Of a DNA stretch of 64,000 nucleotides, positions 10,590 to 19,805 are shown piece by piece. The notes under the pieces were generated by a model, which had not been told where the DNA came from, did not search any database, and saw only the letters and a program-made list of their open reading frames with translations. How positions within the stretch are numbered: position 1 is the stretch's first letter; the number at the start of each line of letters is the position of its first letter. The DNA lies in the NCBI RefSeq assembly GCF_004358345.1, contig NZ_CP037952.1, forward strand, positions 1,736,001 through 1,800,000, written 5' to 3'. A program made the position numbers and the translations under genes. The DNA is from Parashewanella spongiae. GTDB taxonomy: Bacteria > Pseudomonadota > Gammaproteobacteria > Enterobacterales > Shewanellaceae.

Positions 10590-10845
10590 AATGAAGGGTG
10601 CCTGTTATTAGATTGTTGTGATTGTAGTCATTGATGGCTGACTATGAAAATAATCAAAGTGTTATTTTGACAGAAATCAATATGTAATGGCAGTTTTATA
10701 ATTGTTACAAAATTTTACTCTAGTCGTTTTTCTGAACACTTCTTGAAGCAATAGTCGTTTGTTTCAAAATTAACTTAACAAACACGGCTTGATCTGTTCT
10801 GAATAAGGGGGAAATTAGTCGTTTAATACCGTGATGAGGTGAATA

Positions 10846-11217
10846 ATGAAAAAACTTTCTGTGTTGGTTAGCGCTTTTTGCTTCATACAACAAATGGCGT
10901 TTGCAAGTGATTTTACCGAACAAATCACACAACTTGATATTGATGTTCAAATGTATCAATGCCCTCAATATGATGAAGTTTTAGCAAACGAACTTGTTCA
11001 ATTAACCAAGAATAATGAATTAATTCAAAGTGTATGTGAGTTTAGTGGTCACGAAGAAGAATGTCTTAATGGTGCTTTTTCTTTATTTTCAGAAGCTACT
11101 GGATTAGCTAATATTGCTTTGGATCCAAATACTGGAAAGTATGGCTGTTATATGGCGCGTTCTGATCAACAAATGTTGCATTTGTATTTCGAGTTGTTTT
11201 TAGAAAACAACTTGTAA
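10846..11217 (+). CDS. Small secreted protein of unknown function
   Basis: 123 residues with a clear signal peptide (MKKLSVLVSAFCFIQQMAFA) and a good ribosome site (GAGGTG) 7 bases before the ATG. The mature part is acidic with four cysteines (YQCPQY, SVCEF, EECLN, YGCYM), so two disulfides are possible in the periplasm or outside. I do not recognise the family. The stop codon overlaps the left end of MITE C2, so the repeat inserted exactly at, or created, the 3' end. A slightly longer ancestral protein cannot be excluded. Confidence 0.65.
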   Translation: MKKLSVLVSAFCFIQQMAFASDFTEQITQLDIDVQMYQCPQYDEVLANELVQLTKNNELIQSVCEFSGHEEECLNGAFSLFSEATGLANIALDPNTGKYGCYMARSDQQMLHLYFELFLENNL

Positions 11218-11493
11218 TATCAATTATACTAGGGTCTGTTGATCTTTCGTGATTGTTTTTGCAGCGATAAATTGGTTATTTTATGCAAGGCAGAGTTTGT
11301 GAGGTTTGGTTATTATCGACATACAAAACTGTCGTTGCTTCGTTTCCAAATAAGAAAACGATAACACAGCACCTTTTATTTAGAAAGAGCGACCAATTTA
11401 CGCTCTCTCTTTTTTCGATGCTTTTGAGCATTCACTGTTCTGTGTTGTGACCAGCTTGCTTAGATGACTAAGCATCACTGCTCACGCCTTAAA

Positions 11494-11726
11494 CCTAAAA
11501 ACATCAGTTGAACGCTGAGTATATGAGTAACTGTTTGAACAATGGGATGATTTTATTATCATGTTTTTCACCCAATGAGTGAAATGCTCTACGCTCACAA
11601 GCTTGCTAAAATGGCTGCTATCTGCGTTGTAACTTTTGCAAGTAGAATAACTACTTGCTGCAAGCTACGTCTTACTATCAGCCATTTTTTCTACGCTTGA
11701 GAACGCAGTCAACAGATGTTTCTAGG
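11494..11726. repeat. MITE-like repeat family B, copy B2
   Basis: 233 bp with ends CCTAAAAACATCAGTTGA and a near complement ending TTTCTAGG. The left target copy is TTAAA (11489-11493); its partner TTGAA appears only after the group II intron (13738-13742). The intron therefore inserted exactly at the junction of B2 and its right target copy. Confidence 0.85.
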
Positions 11727-12336
11727 GAGCGCCACGAAGCGCTTTATTCTGTTGTGGGATTTGTCTCAACGTATACGCAGCCAAGCGATTACATGGCCAT
11801 AAACCAGAGACAGCAACGTTATTATTTATAATAAGTCCATCAGGTTGAAACGTACCTGACGGGATAATTACCAGTTCATCCCGAAATCTGACGGGCATGC
11901 ATAATGGGTAACCGCTATGACATGAAGCCCTGTGACAAAGGCCTTGAATAAAGGTTGAGATGCAATGTAGGCCGCAGCATCAAGCGAATTCAGTTAAGCG
12001 TCGTAAATCAAAAAATGAAGATGGGGAGTCTTTCCTAGTTGACGAACCCTGACACAAACAGAGAAGCAACTGGTAAATGCATCTGTTTGATCTTCCGGCG
12101 TAATATGAAGTGGCATGTATTGAAGGAAATAAAGTGAACGTGGGAGAGCCTGAGTGTTGGAAGGTAGTGACTTGCACTATCCGAATATAAGGTAAACCGA
12201 AATTTCAGATAGGGCGCTCAGGCAGTCGGATGAGCCCATAGTACCGTTAACCGTGAAGACAACATAACTTTACATCAGGGAAGGGGCTCAGTGTTACACC
12301 CGTTTTTTAACGTAACTTTTGAGGTGAAATTGCCAT

Positions 12337-13617
12337 ATGGCTAACACTCCAGTAAATATCAGAATATTACAGCGAAAACTTTACTTACGCTCAAAGCTTA
12401 ACTCGGAGCTTCGATTTTACAGCTTGTACGATAAACTCAGTCGCCTAGATATACTCGAAGAAGCCTATCGACGATGCAAAGCCAATAAAGGCGGAGCAGG
12501 AATTGATGGCATCACATTCAGTTATCTAGAGCAGCAAAAGAAAGTCGTTGCGCTGTTAAAAGAAATTCAAACTCAATTACAACAGAAAAACTATCGACCT
12601 AGCCCAGTCAAACGAGTAGAAATACTCAAAGACAACGGCAAAACGCGGAAACTTGGGATCCCGATAATCAGTGACAGAATTGTGCAAATGGCGATGACAA
12701 TAGTGATGCAACCCGTCTACGAACCTCATTTACATGAACACAGTTATGGCTACCGTCCATGTCGAAGCGCCCAGCAAGCGGTAAAAGTCATTGAAATGAG
12801 CCTAAAACAAGGCTATCAGCACGTACTCGATGCTGACTTGAGCGCCTATTTCGATACCATTCCGCACGCTAAGTTGATGACAAAAATAGAAAGGCGAATA
12901 AGCGACAGCAGCTTTCTGAGTTTACTGAAAAGCTTTATCAAAGCGCCCATCAGCATAGAGACGGTCAACGGGAAATGGCGAATAGAAGCAAGCCGATGTG
13001 GCACTCCGCAAGGCGGAGTTATCTCTCCACTACTGGCTAACATCTATCTCAACGATTTCTGTTTGAAAATACACGAAAAAACACCGTGTAAAATCGTTAC
13101 CTATGCAGATGATTTTGTTGTACTTCATAAGCAAACCTACACACAAGAGCAACTGGACTGGATAACACAGCAATTAAGTGATGAAGGTCTGAAGCTAAAT
13201 CAAAGTAAAACCCACTGTGTGGATATGGGAAAGCTGATGAATGAGTTTGATTTCCTCGGTTTTAACTTTCAACGGATCACAGGCCTCATCAAAGGCACCA
13301 GTTACATCAAGATACAGGCGTCTAAGAAGAGCCAAACAAAGCTGAAAAATAAAATCAGAGACATAGTGAAACACCGAACCTCAAATACACTTGGCGTACT
13401 GATAAATAAGGTTAATCAAGTTCTGAGGGGATGGAAACACTATTTTGGTGGGATAGGTTATCCCAGAGGTGTATTTTTCAGAATAAATGGATTTGTAGTA
13501 AACCGGTTCTATCGCTGGCATCGTCGCTTAAGTCAACGTCGAAGCAAGTATCTATCACGAGGTGCTTACGAAAAATTACGCCAAGCTGGTCTTGAGTATT
13601 TACCCACGACAAGATGA
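12337..13617 (+). CDS. ltrA: Group II intron reverse transcriptase/maturase, En-less
   Basis: 426 residues. RT blocks are visible in order: GIDGIT (55-60), RKLGIPIISDRIVQ (104-117), SYGYRPCRSAQ (136-146), DADLSAYFD (165-173), GTPQGGVISPLLANIYL (222-238) and the catalytic YADD (256-259). A group II maturase X domain follows (about 320-410, GWKHYFG). There is no HNH endonuclease after it. The gene has a GAGGTG ribosome site 9 bases upstream and sits in intron domain IV. Expected roles are splicing of its own intron and reverse transcription during retrohoming. No inactivating change is visible. Confidence 0.95.
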   Translation: MANTPVNIRILQRKLYLRSKLNSELRFYSLYDKLSRLDILEEAYRRCKANKGGAGIDGITFSYLEQQKKVVALLKEIQTQLQQKNYRPSPVKRVEILKDNGKTRKLGIPIISDRIVQMAMTIVMQPVYEPHLHEHSYGYRPCRSAQQAVKVIEMSLKQGYQHVLDADLSAYFDTIPHAKLMTKIERRISDSSFLSLLKSFIKAPISIETVNGKWRIEASRCGTPQGGVISPLLANIYLNDFCLKIHEKTPCKIVTYADDFVVLHKQTYTQEQLDWITQQLSDEGLKLNQSKTHCVDMGKLMNEFDFLGFNFQRITGLIKGTSYIKIQASKKSQTKLKNKIRDIVKHRTSNTLGVLINKVNQVLRGWKHYFGGIGYPRGVFFRINGFVVNRFYRWHRRLSQRRSKYLSRGAYEKLRQAGLEYLPTTR

Positions 13618-13654
13618 TAAGCAAAGTGAAGGGGCTGAGAGAAGTGTAACAACA

Positions 13655-13688
13655 GAGCCGTGTGAGGGAAAACCTCATGCACGGAATC
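13655..13688 (+). ncRNA. Domain V of group II intron 1
   Basis: 34-nt hairpin beginning GAGCCGTGTGAGGG with a GAAA-type loop and a CACGGAATC return strand, followed by a domain VI stem-loop. This is the catalytic core helix of group II ribozymes. The bottom pair is imperfect (GGAATC where GGTTC is usual), which may lower activity. Confidence 0.8.
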
Positions 13689-14131
13689 GAAGAGGGGCTG
13701 CTGGATAAGCGATAGCGAAGCCAGTAGCCTACTCTACTTGAACAGATAAATGCCCAAATAGCACAAAATTTAATCCTGAAAGATCAACAGACCCTAATTA
13801 AATGCTCAACTCAGAGCTATATAGGTGCTCAAAGTGCAATCGAAATTGATGAAGGCATAGTTGTTTTACGTCAAGACAATTTTGAGAAGTAATTTGAGTG
13901 CATACAAGCTCTCGAAGGGCAAGGCTAAAGGATTCCATTACTGCGTTACAAGCACTTGAATTATCCTGACAAAAGCACGAAGTGCGTTGAACGCCAGCTT
14001 TGTATGGCGGCTGTAGGGAATATAGTACCGCAAACTTGCGCTTTGTACTGAAACTCTTTAGCTTTTGTTGAGTGAGTTATTAATTACTGTAATCGGTATA
14101 ATAAACAGATTGAGTCAATTTGCCTAGGTAA

Positions 14132-14284
14132 AGTTGCGGAAGAAAGTATACCAATGAGTTCTCGTCATTCCAGCGCAGGCTGGAAACGAAGTAACGACAG
14201 TTTTGTATGTCGGTAGTCTAGTGCCTTTGCTTTTTTCTATAAAAGTCACTGGATACCAGCCTTCGCTAGTATGACAAAGATTGG
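14132..14284. repeat. Repeat family D, copy D1 (paired REP-like hairpins)
   Basis: Begins TTGCGGAAGAAAGTATACC. It contains two REP-like hairpins (CATTCCAGCGCAGGCTGG and CCAGCCTTCGCTAGTATG) separated by the P unit (14192-14215). It matches D2 and D3; the end is degenerate (ATTGGCTTTTTT rather than ATTGGTACTTTCT). The start codon of a longer reading of the next gene lies in this repeat and is not used. Confidence 0.8.
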
Positions 14285-14330
14285 CTTTTTTGTAGGTGTT
14301 GTTTGCCATCAATACGAGTGTGTGGTGTTT

Positions 14331-15101
14331 ATGTCCGTAATAAAAAGTGAACCTTCTCAAACATGGACTGAATATTTGTATCAAAATTTACCCAGCATGG
14401 AAACATATCTTGGCTTTGCGGTCACAGCGGGTGCAGGTTTTGCAGTTGGCGGGCCACTGGGAGCTGGGGTGGCATTGGGAAGTCGTTATTTGATACGAGC
14501 ACCACTCTCATCCGTTTCACATAGCAGTTTAGGTTATATTCAAGAAAACTTTTTTAATGAGAAAATTCAAAAACGCTCAGACTTTAGTTTTACATTTAAC
14601 GTGCTTAATATTGCAGGTGATGCCGTGATTATAGGCGTTACCAGTTCTCAAGGAAAATTAGTTGGAACGTTAGCGGCTGCGGCAGGAATAGTCGGTGGAG
14701 TTAATGCTGCTAGTTTAATAGGAAAAGTGCTGAAGTGTTATAACATTGAGAATACTATTGGCGGAAGAGTCATCAAGTTTTCAGCAGGTGTTATTGTAGG
14801 TTTTTTCACCGCACGTTATTTTGTAAAAAGTATCTCTTGTATGCAAGCCAAAACAGAAAATGAGAATACTAAAAACAAAACTTTATCAATAACAGATCAT
14901 CGACACCAGCAAAAAGTCAACTTCGCCAAATCGTTAGAAAGTAACGCTCCGCTCGATATCAAACTTCAAATAGCGCCAGAATCAGGTTCTTCACCTTTTA
15001 CTTGTTCTGACGGTGTCTGTGCCCGTGCTCCAATAAACACAGAGGTATATGTTCAAATTGAAAAGAAGAGAAAGGAAAAGGAAAAGGATAAAAAGCAATA
15101 A
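14331..15101 (+). CDS. Glycine-zipper membrane protein of unknown function
   Basis: 256 residues from the ATG at 14331. A reading from 14271 would begin inside repeat D1. Residues about 25-60 form a glycine/alanine-rich hydrophobic stretch (AVTAGAGFAVGGPLGAGVAL), and two more hydrophobic segments follow (GKLVGTLAAAAGIVGGVNAA and FSAGVIVGFFTARYFV). After that come a polar tail, a CSDGVCARAP cysteine pair and a lysine-rich C-terminus (EKKRKEKEKDKKQ). Glycine zippers of this kind occur in membrane-inserting effectors and in outer-membrane lipoproteins, but no lipobox or signal is present. I do not recognise the family. It is flanked by D repeats on both sides, like a cassette. Confidence 0.6.
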   Translation: MSVIKSEPSQTWTEYLYQNLPSMETYLGFAVTAGAGFAVGGPLGAGVALGSRYLIRAPLSSVSHSSLGYIQENFFNEKIQKRSDFSFTFNVLNIAGDAVIIGVTSSQGKLVGTLAAAAGIVGGVNAASLIGKVLKCYNIENTIGGRVIKFSAGVIVGFFTARYFVKSISCMQAKTENENTKNKTLSITDHRHQQKVNFAKSLESNAPLDIKLQIAPESGSSPFTCSDGVCARAPINTEVYVQIEKKRKEKEKDKKQ

Positions 15102-15223
15102 CAAACTTGAATTTTGGATAATCGAATCGCTACAGCACAGCTATTTTCGCCTATTTCAGTGTTGTAGTTTTCTGAAATAGACTCACTATTCCCAAAATTA
15201 CAGCTCAACAAATTGTTTTAAGG

Positions 15224-15391
15224 AAAATTGCGGAAGAAAGTATACCGATGAGTTCACGTCACTCCAGCGCAGGCTGGGAACGAAGTAACGACAGTTTTGT
15301 ATGTCGGAGTTAGTGCCTTTGCTTTTTCCTATAGAAAGACACTGGATACTAGTCTTGGCTTTGGCTGGTATGACAAAGATTGGTACTTTCT
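15224..15391. repeat. Repeat family D, copy D2
   Basis: Begins TTGCGGAAGAAAGTATACC and ends GGTACTTTCT, so the outer AGAAAGTA / TACTTTCT ends are inverted repeats. Two REP-like hairpins flank a P unit at 15286-15309. It lies between the glycine-zipper gene and cysZ; the remaining bases of this 319-base gap hold no visible gene. Confidence 0.8.
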
Positions 15392-15420
15392 AAATCGCTA
15401 GATCCCTAAGAGCCCCAAAT

Positions 15421-16188
15421 TTAATCTGGAGCTATCACATTGTTTCGATAAGCTTCACGGTATTTATCGACCCACATTGCCGTGGCTCCACAAATAGCGA
15501 CGGGCATCACAATGAAGTTTACAATCGGGATCATTGAAAACAGTGACGCGGTTGCGCCAAAACTAAAACTCGACCCACGAGTTTGCTTTAATGCAAATTT
15601 CATATCTTCAAATTTTACTTTGTGGTTATCAAATGGGTAATCACAATATTGAATCGCCATCATCCATGCAGTAAACATAAACCAAACGATAGGAAAAACG
15701 GTTTGGCCAATGACAGGAACAAAAAAGAGCAATAGGATTAAAACTGCTCTGGGCAAATAGTATTTAAATTTCTGCCATTCTCGTCCCAAGATTCTGGGTA
15801 AATCTTTGATCAAATCCATAGTGCCGCCCGTATTCATGGGCTTCCCTGTTAACGATTGCTCAACTTTTTCAGCCAGCAAGCCATTAAAAGGAGCGGATAA
15901 CCAGTTCATCACAGAACTGAATACAAAAGACATGGTGATCAACATCGTAATGATGGCAATAGGCCAAAGCAAAAAACGAAGCCAGTTCAGCATTTCTGGT
16001 AGTTGGGTATCAAGCCAATCGAACAAAATTTGAAGTTGGCTTAATGCTAAATAAAATGCTCCTGCAAATAAAATCAAGTTAATCGTTAATGGAATAAACA
16101 CAAAGGTTCGAAGACCAGGCTGTTTTATTAACTTAAATCCTTCTAAAAAATAATTTACACCGCTTTTTGCTGGAATTTGTGTACTCAT
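15421..16188 (-). CDS. cysZ: Sulfate transporter CysZ
   Basis: Inner-membrane sulfate uptake protein for cysteine synthesis. 255 residues from the ATG at 16188 (E. coli 253). The upstream in-frame ATG at 16239 adds 17 residues with no family match. The N-terminal SGVNYFLEGFKLIKQPGLRTFVFIPLTINL is the characteristic CysZ opening. Four or more membrane segments follow, and the family motif in MNWLSAPFNGLLAEKVE is present. It is divergent from smc with about 175 bases between, the same arrangement as in Shewanella. Confidence 0.94.
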   Translation of the reverse strand: MSTQIPAKSGVNYFLEGFKLIKQPGLRTFVFIPLTINLILFAGAFYLALSQLQILFDWLDTQLPEMLNWLRFLLWPIAIITMLITMSFVFSSVMNWLSAPFNGLLAEKVEQSLTGKPMNTGGTMDLIKDLPRILGREWQKFKYYLPRAVLILLLFFVPVIGQTVFPIVWFMFTAWMMAIQYCDYPFDNHKVKFEDMKFALKQTRGSSFSFGATASLFSMIPIVNFIVMPVAICGATAMWVDKYREAYRNNVIAPD

Positions 16189-16362
16189 AAAGATTAAGAT
16201 CTCAAAACTATTGTCTATTATTGATTGTGAATAACTCAATCAAGAATGACAAGTCGTAAATGGTTAACACTTTTATAAAAAACGTTACAAAATGCTGCGT
16301 GCTTTGCTAAAGTAACCATTAGATTGTTCTTCCTTTCTTTTAGAGTAACTAACAGCCCATTA

Positions 16363-19300
16363 ATGAAACTAAAACAGATAAAGCTGGCTGGATTTAAGTC
16401 GTTTGTTGACCCAACAAAAATCCCTTTTCAAAAAGCTCTAACAGGTGTGATTGGACCCAATGGTTGTGGGAAATCTAATGTCATTGATGCTGTTCGTTGG
16501 GTTTTGGGTGAGAGCAACGCCAAACATCTTCGTGGTGGCGCCATGACGGATGTCATATTTAGCGGGTCGAGTGCAAGGCGTCCTGTATCTGTCGCTGGCG
16601 TAGAGTTGTTTTTTGACAATCAAGACGGTCGATTGCCTGGGCAATACGCGAGTTATCAAGAAATATCAGTTAAGCGGCAAGTCACTCGTGACGGTGATTC
16701 AACTTATTATCTAAATGGCCAAAAATGTCGCCGTAAAGATATTACCGATTTATTTATGGGCACTGGGCTTGGGCCTAGAAGTTACGCCATTATTGAACAG
16801 GGCATGATTTCAAGGCTGATTGAATCTAAACCTCAAGATCTAAGGGTATTTATTGAAGAAGCTGCTGGAATTTCACGTTACAAAGAAAGGCGTCGTGATA
16901 CTGAAAATAGAATTAGACACACCAGAGAGAATTTAGAGCGATTAGGTGATATTCGTGGCGAATTAGCGCTGCAACTCGATAAACTGTCGGAACAATCTAA
17001 AGCAGCATTGAAATATCGAGAGCATAAAAAAGTTGAACGTCAAACTCATGCAGAACTGTTGGTTTTAAGATATGAAGATCATGTTAAAAAAACTGAAGAA
17101 CTATCGGCAAAAATTAATCAGTTAGATACAGAGCTTTTAAAGGCTCAATCTGAAAATCAGACAGTCACAACCAAGCAAACCGAATTAAATATTGGACTCA
17201 GTGAGCTTGTTGGAATTGAACAGAAAAAAGTGGCTGAATTTTATCAATCAGGCACTCAAATCGCTAAGCTTGAACAACAGATTAGCCATCAAAAAGAGCG
17301 AGAAGAGCAATCAAATCAGCAAGTAAATGAGATAAAAAGCAAACAAAGTGATCTTGAAACTCAAGTAGAACAACAAATTAATCAATTAAACCGTTTGGAT
17401 GAAGAAGTAAATCATGCTCAACCAGAGTTTGAGCTGATGGATGAAAAGCTTGGGCAACTGATTGATCAAATAGAACAATATGAAAAAACGGGCAGAAGCC
17501 AACAAGATAATTTTCACGCGCAAAAACAAAAATTGAGTAATGTTCATTCTCAACAGCAAGTACTTGCCACCCAAATTGAGCACAGTGCAAGTCAAATACT
17601 TCAAGTCAGCGATCAAATAAATATTTATCGGCAACAGCTTGCAGTTTTGGAAGACGAAAGCAGCGTTGATAGTGATGATTCAAAAAAATTGCAAGAATTA
17701 ATCGCGCACATTGCTGATGATGAAAATAGGATACAAAACAACACGAAGGATTTGCAGTCTTTAGAGATTGATATCCATCAATCTCAACAGCAACAACAGC
17801 AAAATCAGCAAGCTGTTGCAGTGGATACATCCCGTTTAGCCTTTATCAATAGTGAATTGTTATTGAGTCAGTCAACAACGGAGAAACAATTGTGGCAAGT
17901 GATAAATGCTAGTCCTGGGTGGGAAAAAGCCGTAGAAGTGGTTTTAGGGCACTTACTATCATCAAATGTTACCTTAATGGAATTACTTTCGACTGAGCAT
18001 AATGGCTTTGTCGAGTCTGACGGTAAAACTACCCATAAACTATTGAGCTCGTCTGAAGTGAATTTGTCTCCGTGGTTGGATGGCGTGCACTGCGCTGAAA
18101 ATTTAACCGAGGCGAAATCGTTACTACCTGATCTTAATCAGTCTCACCTGATAGCAACAAAAGACGGTTATTTATTGGGACATGGATTTTTATTAGGTAA
18201 GGCAGAAACGAGTCAATCTCAATTGAGTTTAGTGAGTGAGCAAGAACACCTGACTCAGCAAGTGAAATCACTTGAAGTTAAACAGAAACAATTAAATGAA
18301 AGCTTAACTCAGCTTTTGGAGCAACGTACAGAGCTTAATGAAAAGCACAAACAGCTTAATTCGTCTTTACAAGAAAGTAATTTATTAAGAACCAGCATCT
18401 TATCAAAGCAAGCTGCCGTTCGGGAGCAAAAAGAAAAAGATGAAGTACAAAAAAAATTATTACTTGAGCAATTAGAATACTCAACAAAGCAACAAGTTGA
18501 GTTAGAGTTAACCCGAGAAAGCCATCATGAGAAGCAACTCCAGTTATATGCACTTTCAGAGCAAGTTCAGCAAGAACTAGTTTCTAGTGAAACCAAAGTT
18601 CAGACCTATCGCATTGAGCATCAAAATTTAAAGCAACAATCTCAACAAGCGCAACAAAGCAGAAATGAGCTACAAAGTAAGTTACAAAACCTTTTGACAC
18701 AACAAGCACTTGTTAAACAACAAGTGGAACAAAACAATCTGCGAAAAATAGAATTAGCGGTTCAATTGCAGCGAATCTCGAAAGAGAGCAATGCAAATGA
18801 AGCCGTAGGTGAATCTATAAAAGATGCATCCATAGAACTTCAGTTGCAGAAACTATTAAGTAAACAAACGGATCTGCAAAAAGAGCTCAATGAGATAAGA
18901 AGCCAACAGCTTGAACTGCAACAGCAAATAGATAGTTTAAAAAGTGAGCAGCAAAAGCATGTGGTTCAAATACAAGGCTTGACTCAGTCAATCAGCGAGT
19001 TAAAGTTACAACGTGAAGGTTTAAAGGGGCAAGCTGATAGTCAATTACAATTGTTAAAAGAAGAGGGCATTCAGTTACAAACTGTTATGTCGCAGCTTGA
19101 CGATAATGCCAATATATCACAATGGCAACAAAAGCTTGAAAGAGTTCGAAGCCAGATCAGACAGCTAGGAGCCATAAACCTAGCCGCGATTAGCGAATTT
19201 GAACAACAAAGTGAGCGGAAAAATTATCTAGATGGTCAATGTGATGATTTGAATCAAGCGCTTCAAAGTTTAGAATCTGCAATACGCAAGATTGATAAAG

Positions 19301-19782
19301 AAACACGAATTCGTTTTAAAACGACGTTCGAGAAAGTGAATGAAGATTTAAGTCAGTTATTTCCAAAAGTATTTGGTGGCGGCAGTGCTTACTTAGCGCT
19401 TACCGATGATGACTTACTAGAAACGGGTGTGACGATCATGGCAAGACCGCCCGGTAAAAAGAATAGTACAATTCATTTACTTTCTGGTGGAGAAAAAGCT
19501 TTAACCGCTTTATCATTAGTATTCGCAATTTTTAGGTTAAATCCAGCACCATTTTGTATGTTGGATGAAGTTGATGCTCCGCTAGACGATGCGAATGTTG
19601 AACGTTTTTGTCGATTATTAAAAGAAATGTCAAAAACAGTACAGTTTATTTATATTAGCCATAATAAAATCACCATGGAATTGGCTGAGCAGTTAATTGG
19701 TGTAACGATGCATGAGCCGGGAGTCTCTCGTATTGTAACTGTGGATATTGATGAAGCAGTTGCATTGGCAGATGCAGGATAA
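16363..19782 (+). CDS. smc: Chromosome partition protein SMC
   Basis: ATPase that folds and segregates the chromosome. 1139 residues from the ATG at 16363 (MKLKQIKLAGFKSF, the conserved SMC N-terminus); the ATG at 16324 adds 13 unrelated residues. Walker A GPNGCGKSN is at 31-39. Long glutamine-rich coiled coils flank a hinge at about 505-615. The ABC signature LLSGGEKALTAL is near 1040 and Walker B FCMLDEVDAPLDDAN near 1065. It heads the smc-zipA-ligA cluster. scpA and scpB are not adjacent. Glutamine-rich coiled coil (QQQQQQNQQ) is notable but in frame and intact. Confidence 0.97.
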   Translation: MKLKQIKLAGFKSFVDPTKIPFQKALTGVIGPNGCGKSNVIDAVRWVLGESNAKHLRGGAMTDVIFSGSSARRPVSVAGVELFFDNQDGRLPGQYASYQEISVKRQVTRDGDSTYYLNGQKCRRKDITDLFMGTGLGPRSYAIIEQGMISRLIESKPQDLRVFIEEAAGISRYKERRRDTENRIRHTRENLERLGDIRGELALQLDKLSEQSKAALKYREHKKVERQTHAELLVLRYEDHVKKTEELSAKINQLDTELLKAQSENQTVTTKQTELNIGLSELVGIEQKKVAEFYQSGTQIAKLEQQISHQKEREEQSNQQVNEIKSKQSDLETQVEQQINQLNRLDEEVNHAQPEFELMDEKLGQLIDQIEQYEKTGRSQQDNFHAQKQKLSNVHSQQQVLATQIEHSASQILQVSDQINIYRQQLAVLEDESSVDSDDSKKLQELIAHIADDENRIQNNTKDLQSLEIDIHQSQQQQQQNQQAVAVDTSRLAFINSELLLSQSTTEKQLWQVINASPGWEKAVEVVLGHLLSSNVTLMELLSTEHNGFVESDGKTTHKLLSSSEVNLSPWLDGVHCAENLTEAKSLLPDLNQSHLIATKDGYLLGHGFLLGKAETSQSQLSLVSEQEHLTQQVKSLEVKQKQLNESLTQLLEQRTELNEKHKQLNSSLQESNLLRTSILSKQAAVREQKEKDEVQKKLLLEQLEYSTKQQVELELTRESHHEKQLQLYALSEQVQQELVSSETKVQTYRIEHQNLKQQSQQAQQSRNELQSKLQNLLTQQALVKQQVEQNNLRKIELAVQLQRISKESNANEAVGESIKDASIELQLQKLLSKQTDLQKELNEIRSQQLELQQQIDSLKSEQQKHVVQIQGLTQSISELKLQREGLKGQADSQLQLLKEEGIQLQTVMSQLDDNANISQWQQKLERVRSQIRQLGAINLAAISEFEQQSERKNYLDGQCDDLNQALQSLESAIRKIDKETRIRFKTTFEKVNEDLSQLFPKVFGGGSAYLALTDDDLLETGVTIMARPPGKKNSTIHLLSGGEKALTALSLVFAIFRLNPAPFCMLDEVDAPLDDANVERFCRLLKEMSKTVQFIYISHNKITMELAEQLIGVTMHEPGVSRIVTVDIDEAVALADAG

Positions 19783-19805
19783 TGATTGGAAGAACAGGGT
19801 AACGA

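Larger units (their letters stand above)
11727..13737 (+). mobile_element. Group II intron 1 (complete, about 2.0 kb)
   Basis: The 5' end GAGCGCCACGAAGCGC resembles the canonical GUGCGAC-type start and pairs as a short hairpin. The 3' end is a recognisable domain V (13655-13688) and a domain VI stem-loop ending ...CTACTCTAC. The intron carries an intact reverse transcriptase/maturase without endonuclease domain, in the same orientation. The boundaries come from comparison with uninterrupted MITE A and B copies. Short En-less maturases are typical of bacterial class C introns, which insert behind hairpins; that class is inferred. Confidence 0.88.
11232..13794. repeat. MITE family A, copy A2, interrupted by B2 and a group II intron
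   Basis: Left terminal repeat GGGTCTGTTGATCTTTC at 11232 and its complement ending at 13794, flanked on both sides by TA, which is the duplicated target inside the C2 end. It is inverted relative to A1 and carries the P unit at 11314-11337. The A sequence is continuous from 11232 to 11493 and again from 13738 to 13794. Confidence 0.88.
11217..14099. repeat. MITE-like repeat family C, copy C2, host of a nested insertion stack
   Basis: The left end (11217-11231) matches the C terminal repeat and resumes after MITE A2 at 13795 with ATTAAATGCTCAACTCAG. The right end is TTACTGTAATCGGTAT at 14084-14099. It is oriented opposite to C1. C2 lacks the P unit: the C1 and C4 sequence at that place has the insert, while C2 runs straight through (near 13860). 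The net C sequence is about 320 bp; the rest is inserted DNA. Confidence 0.85.

Noticed and set aside
14271-14330. Upstream start for the glycine-zipper protein
   Set aside because: The extra 20 codons are encoded by repeat D1 and appear as the same MTKIG-type text at other D copies.
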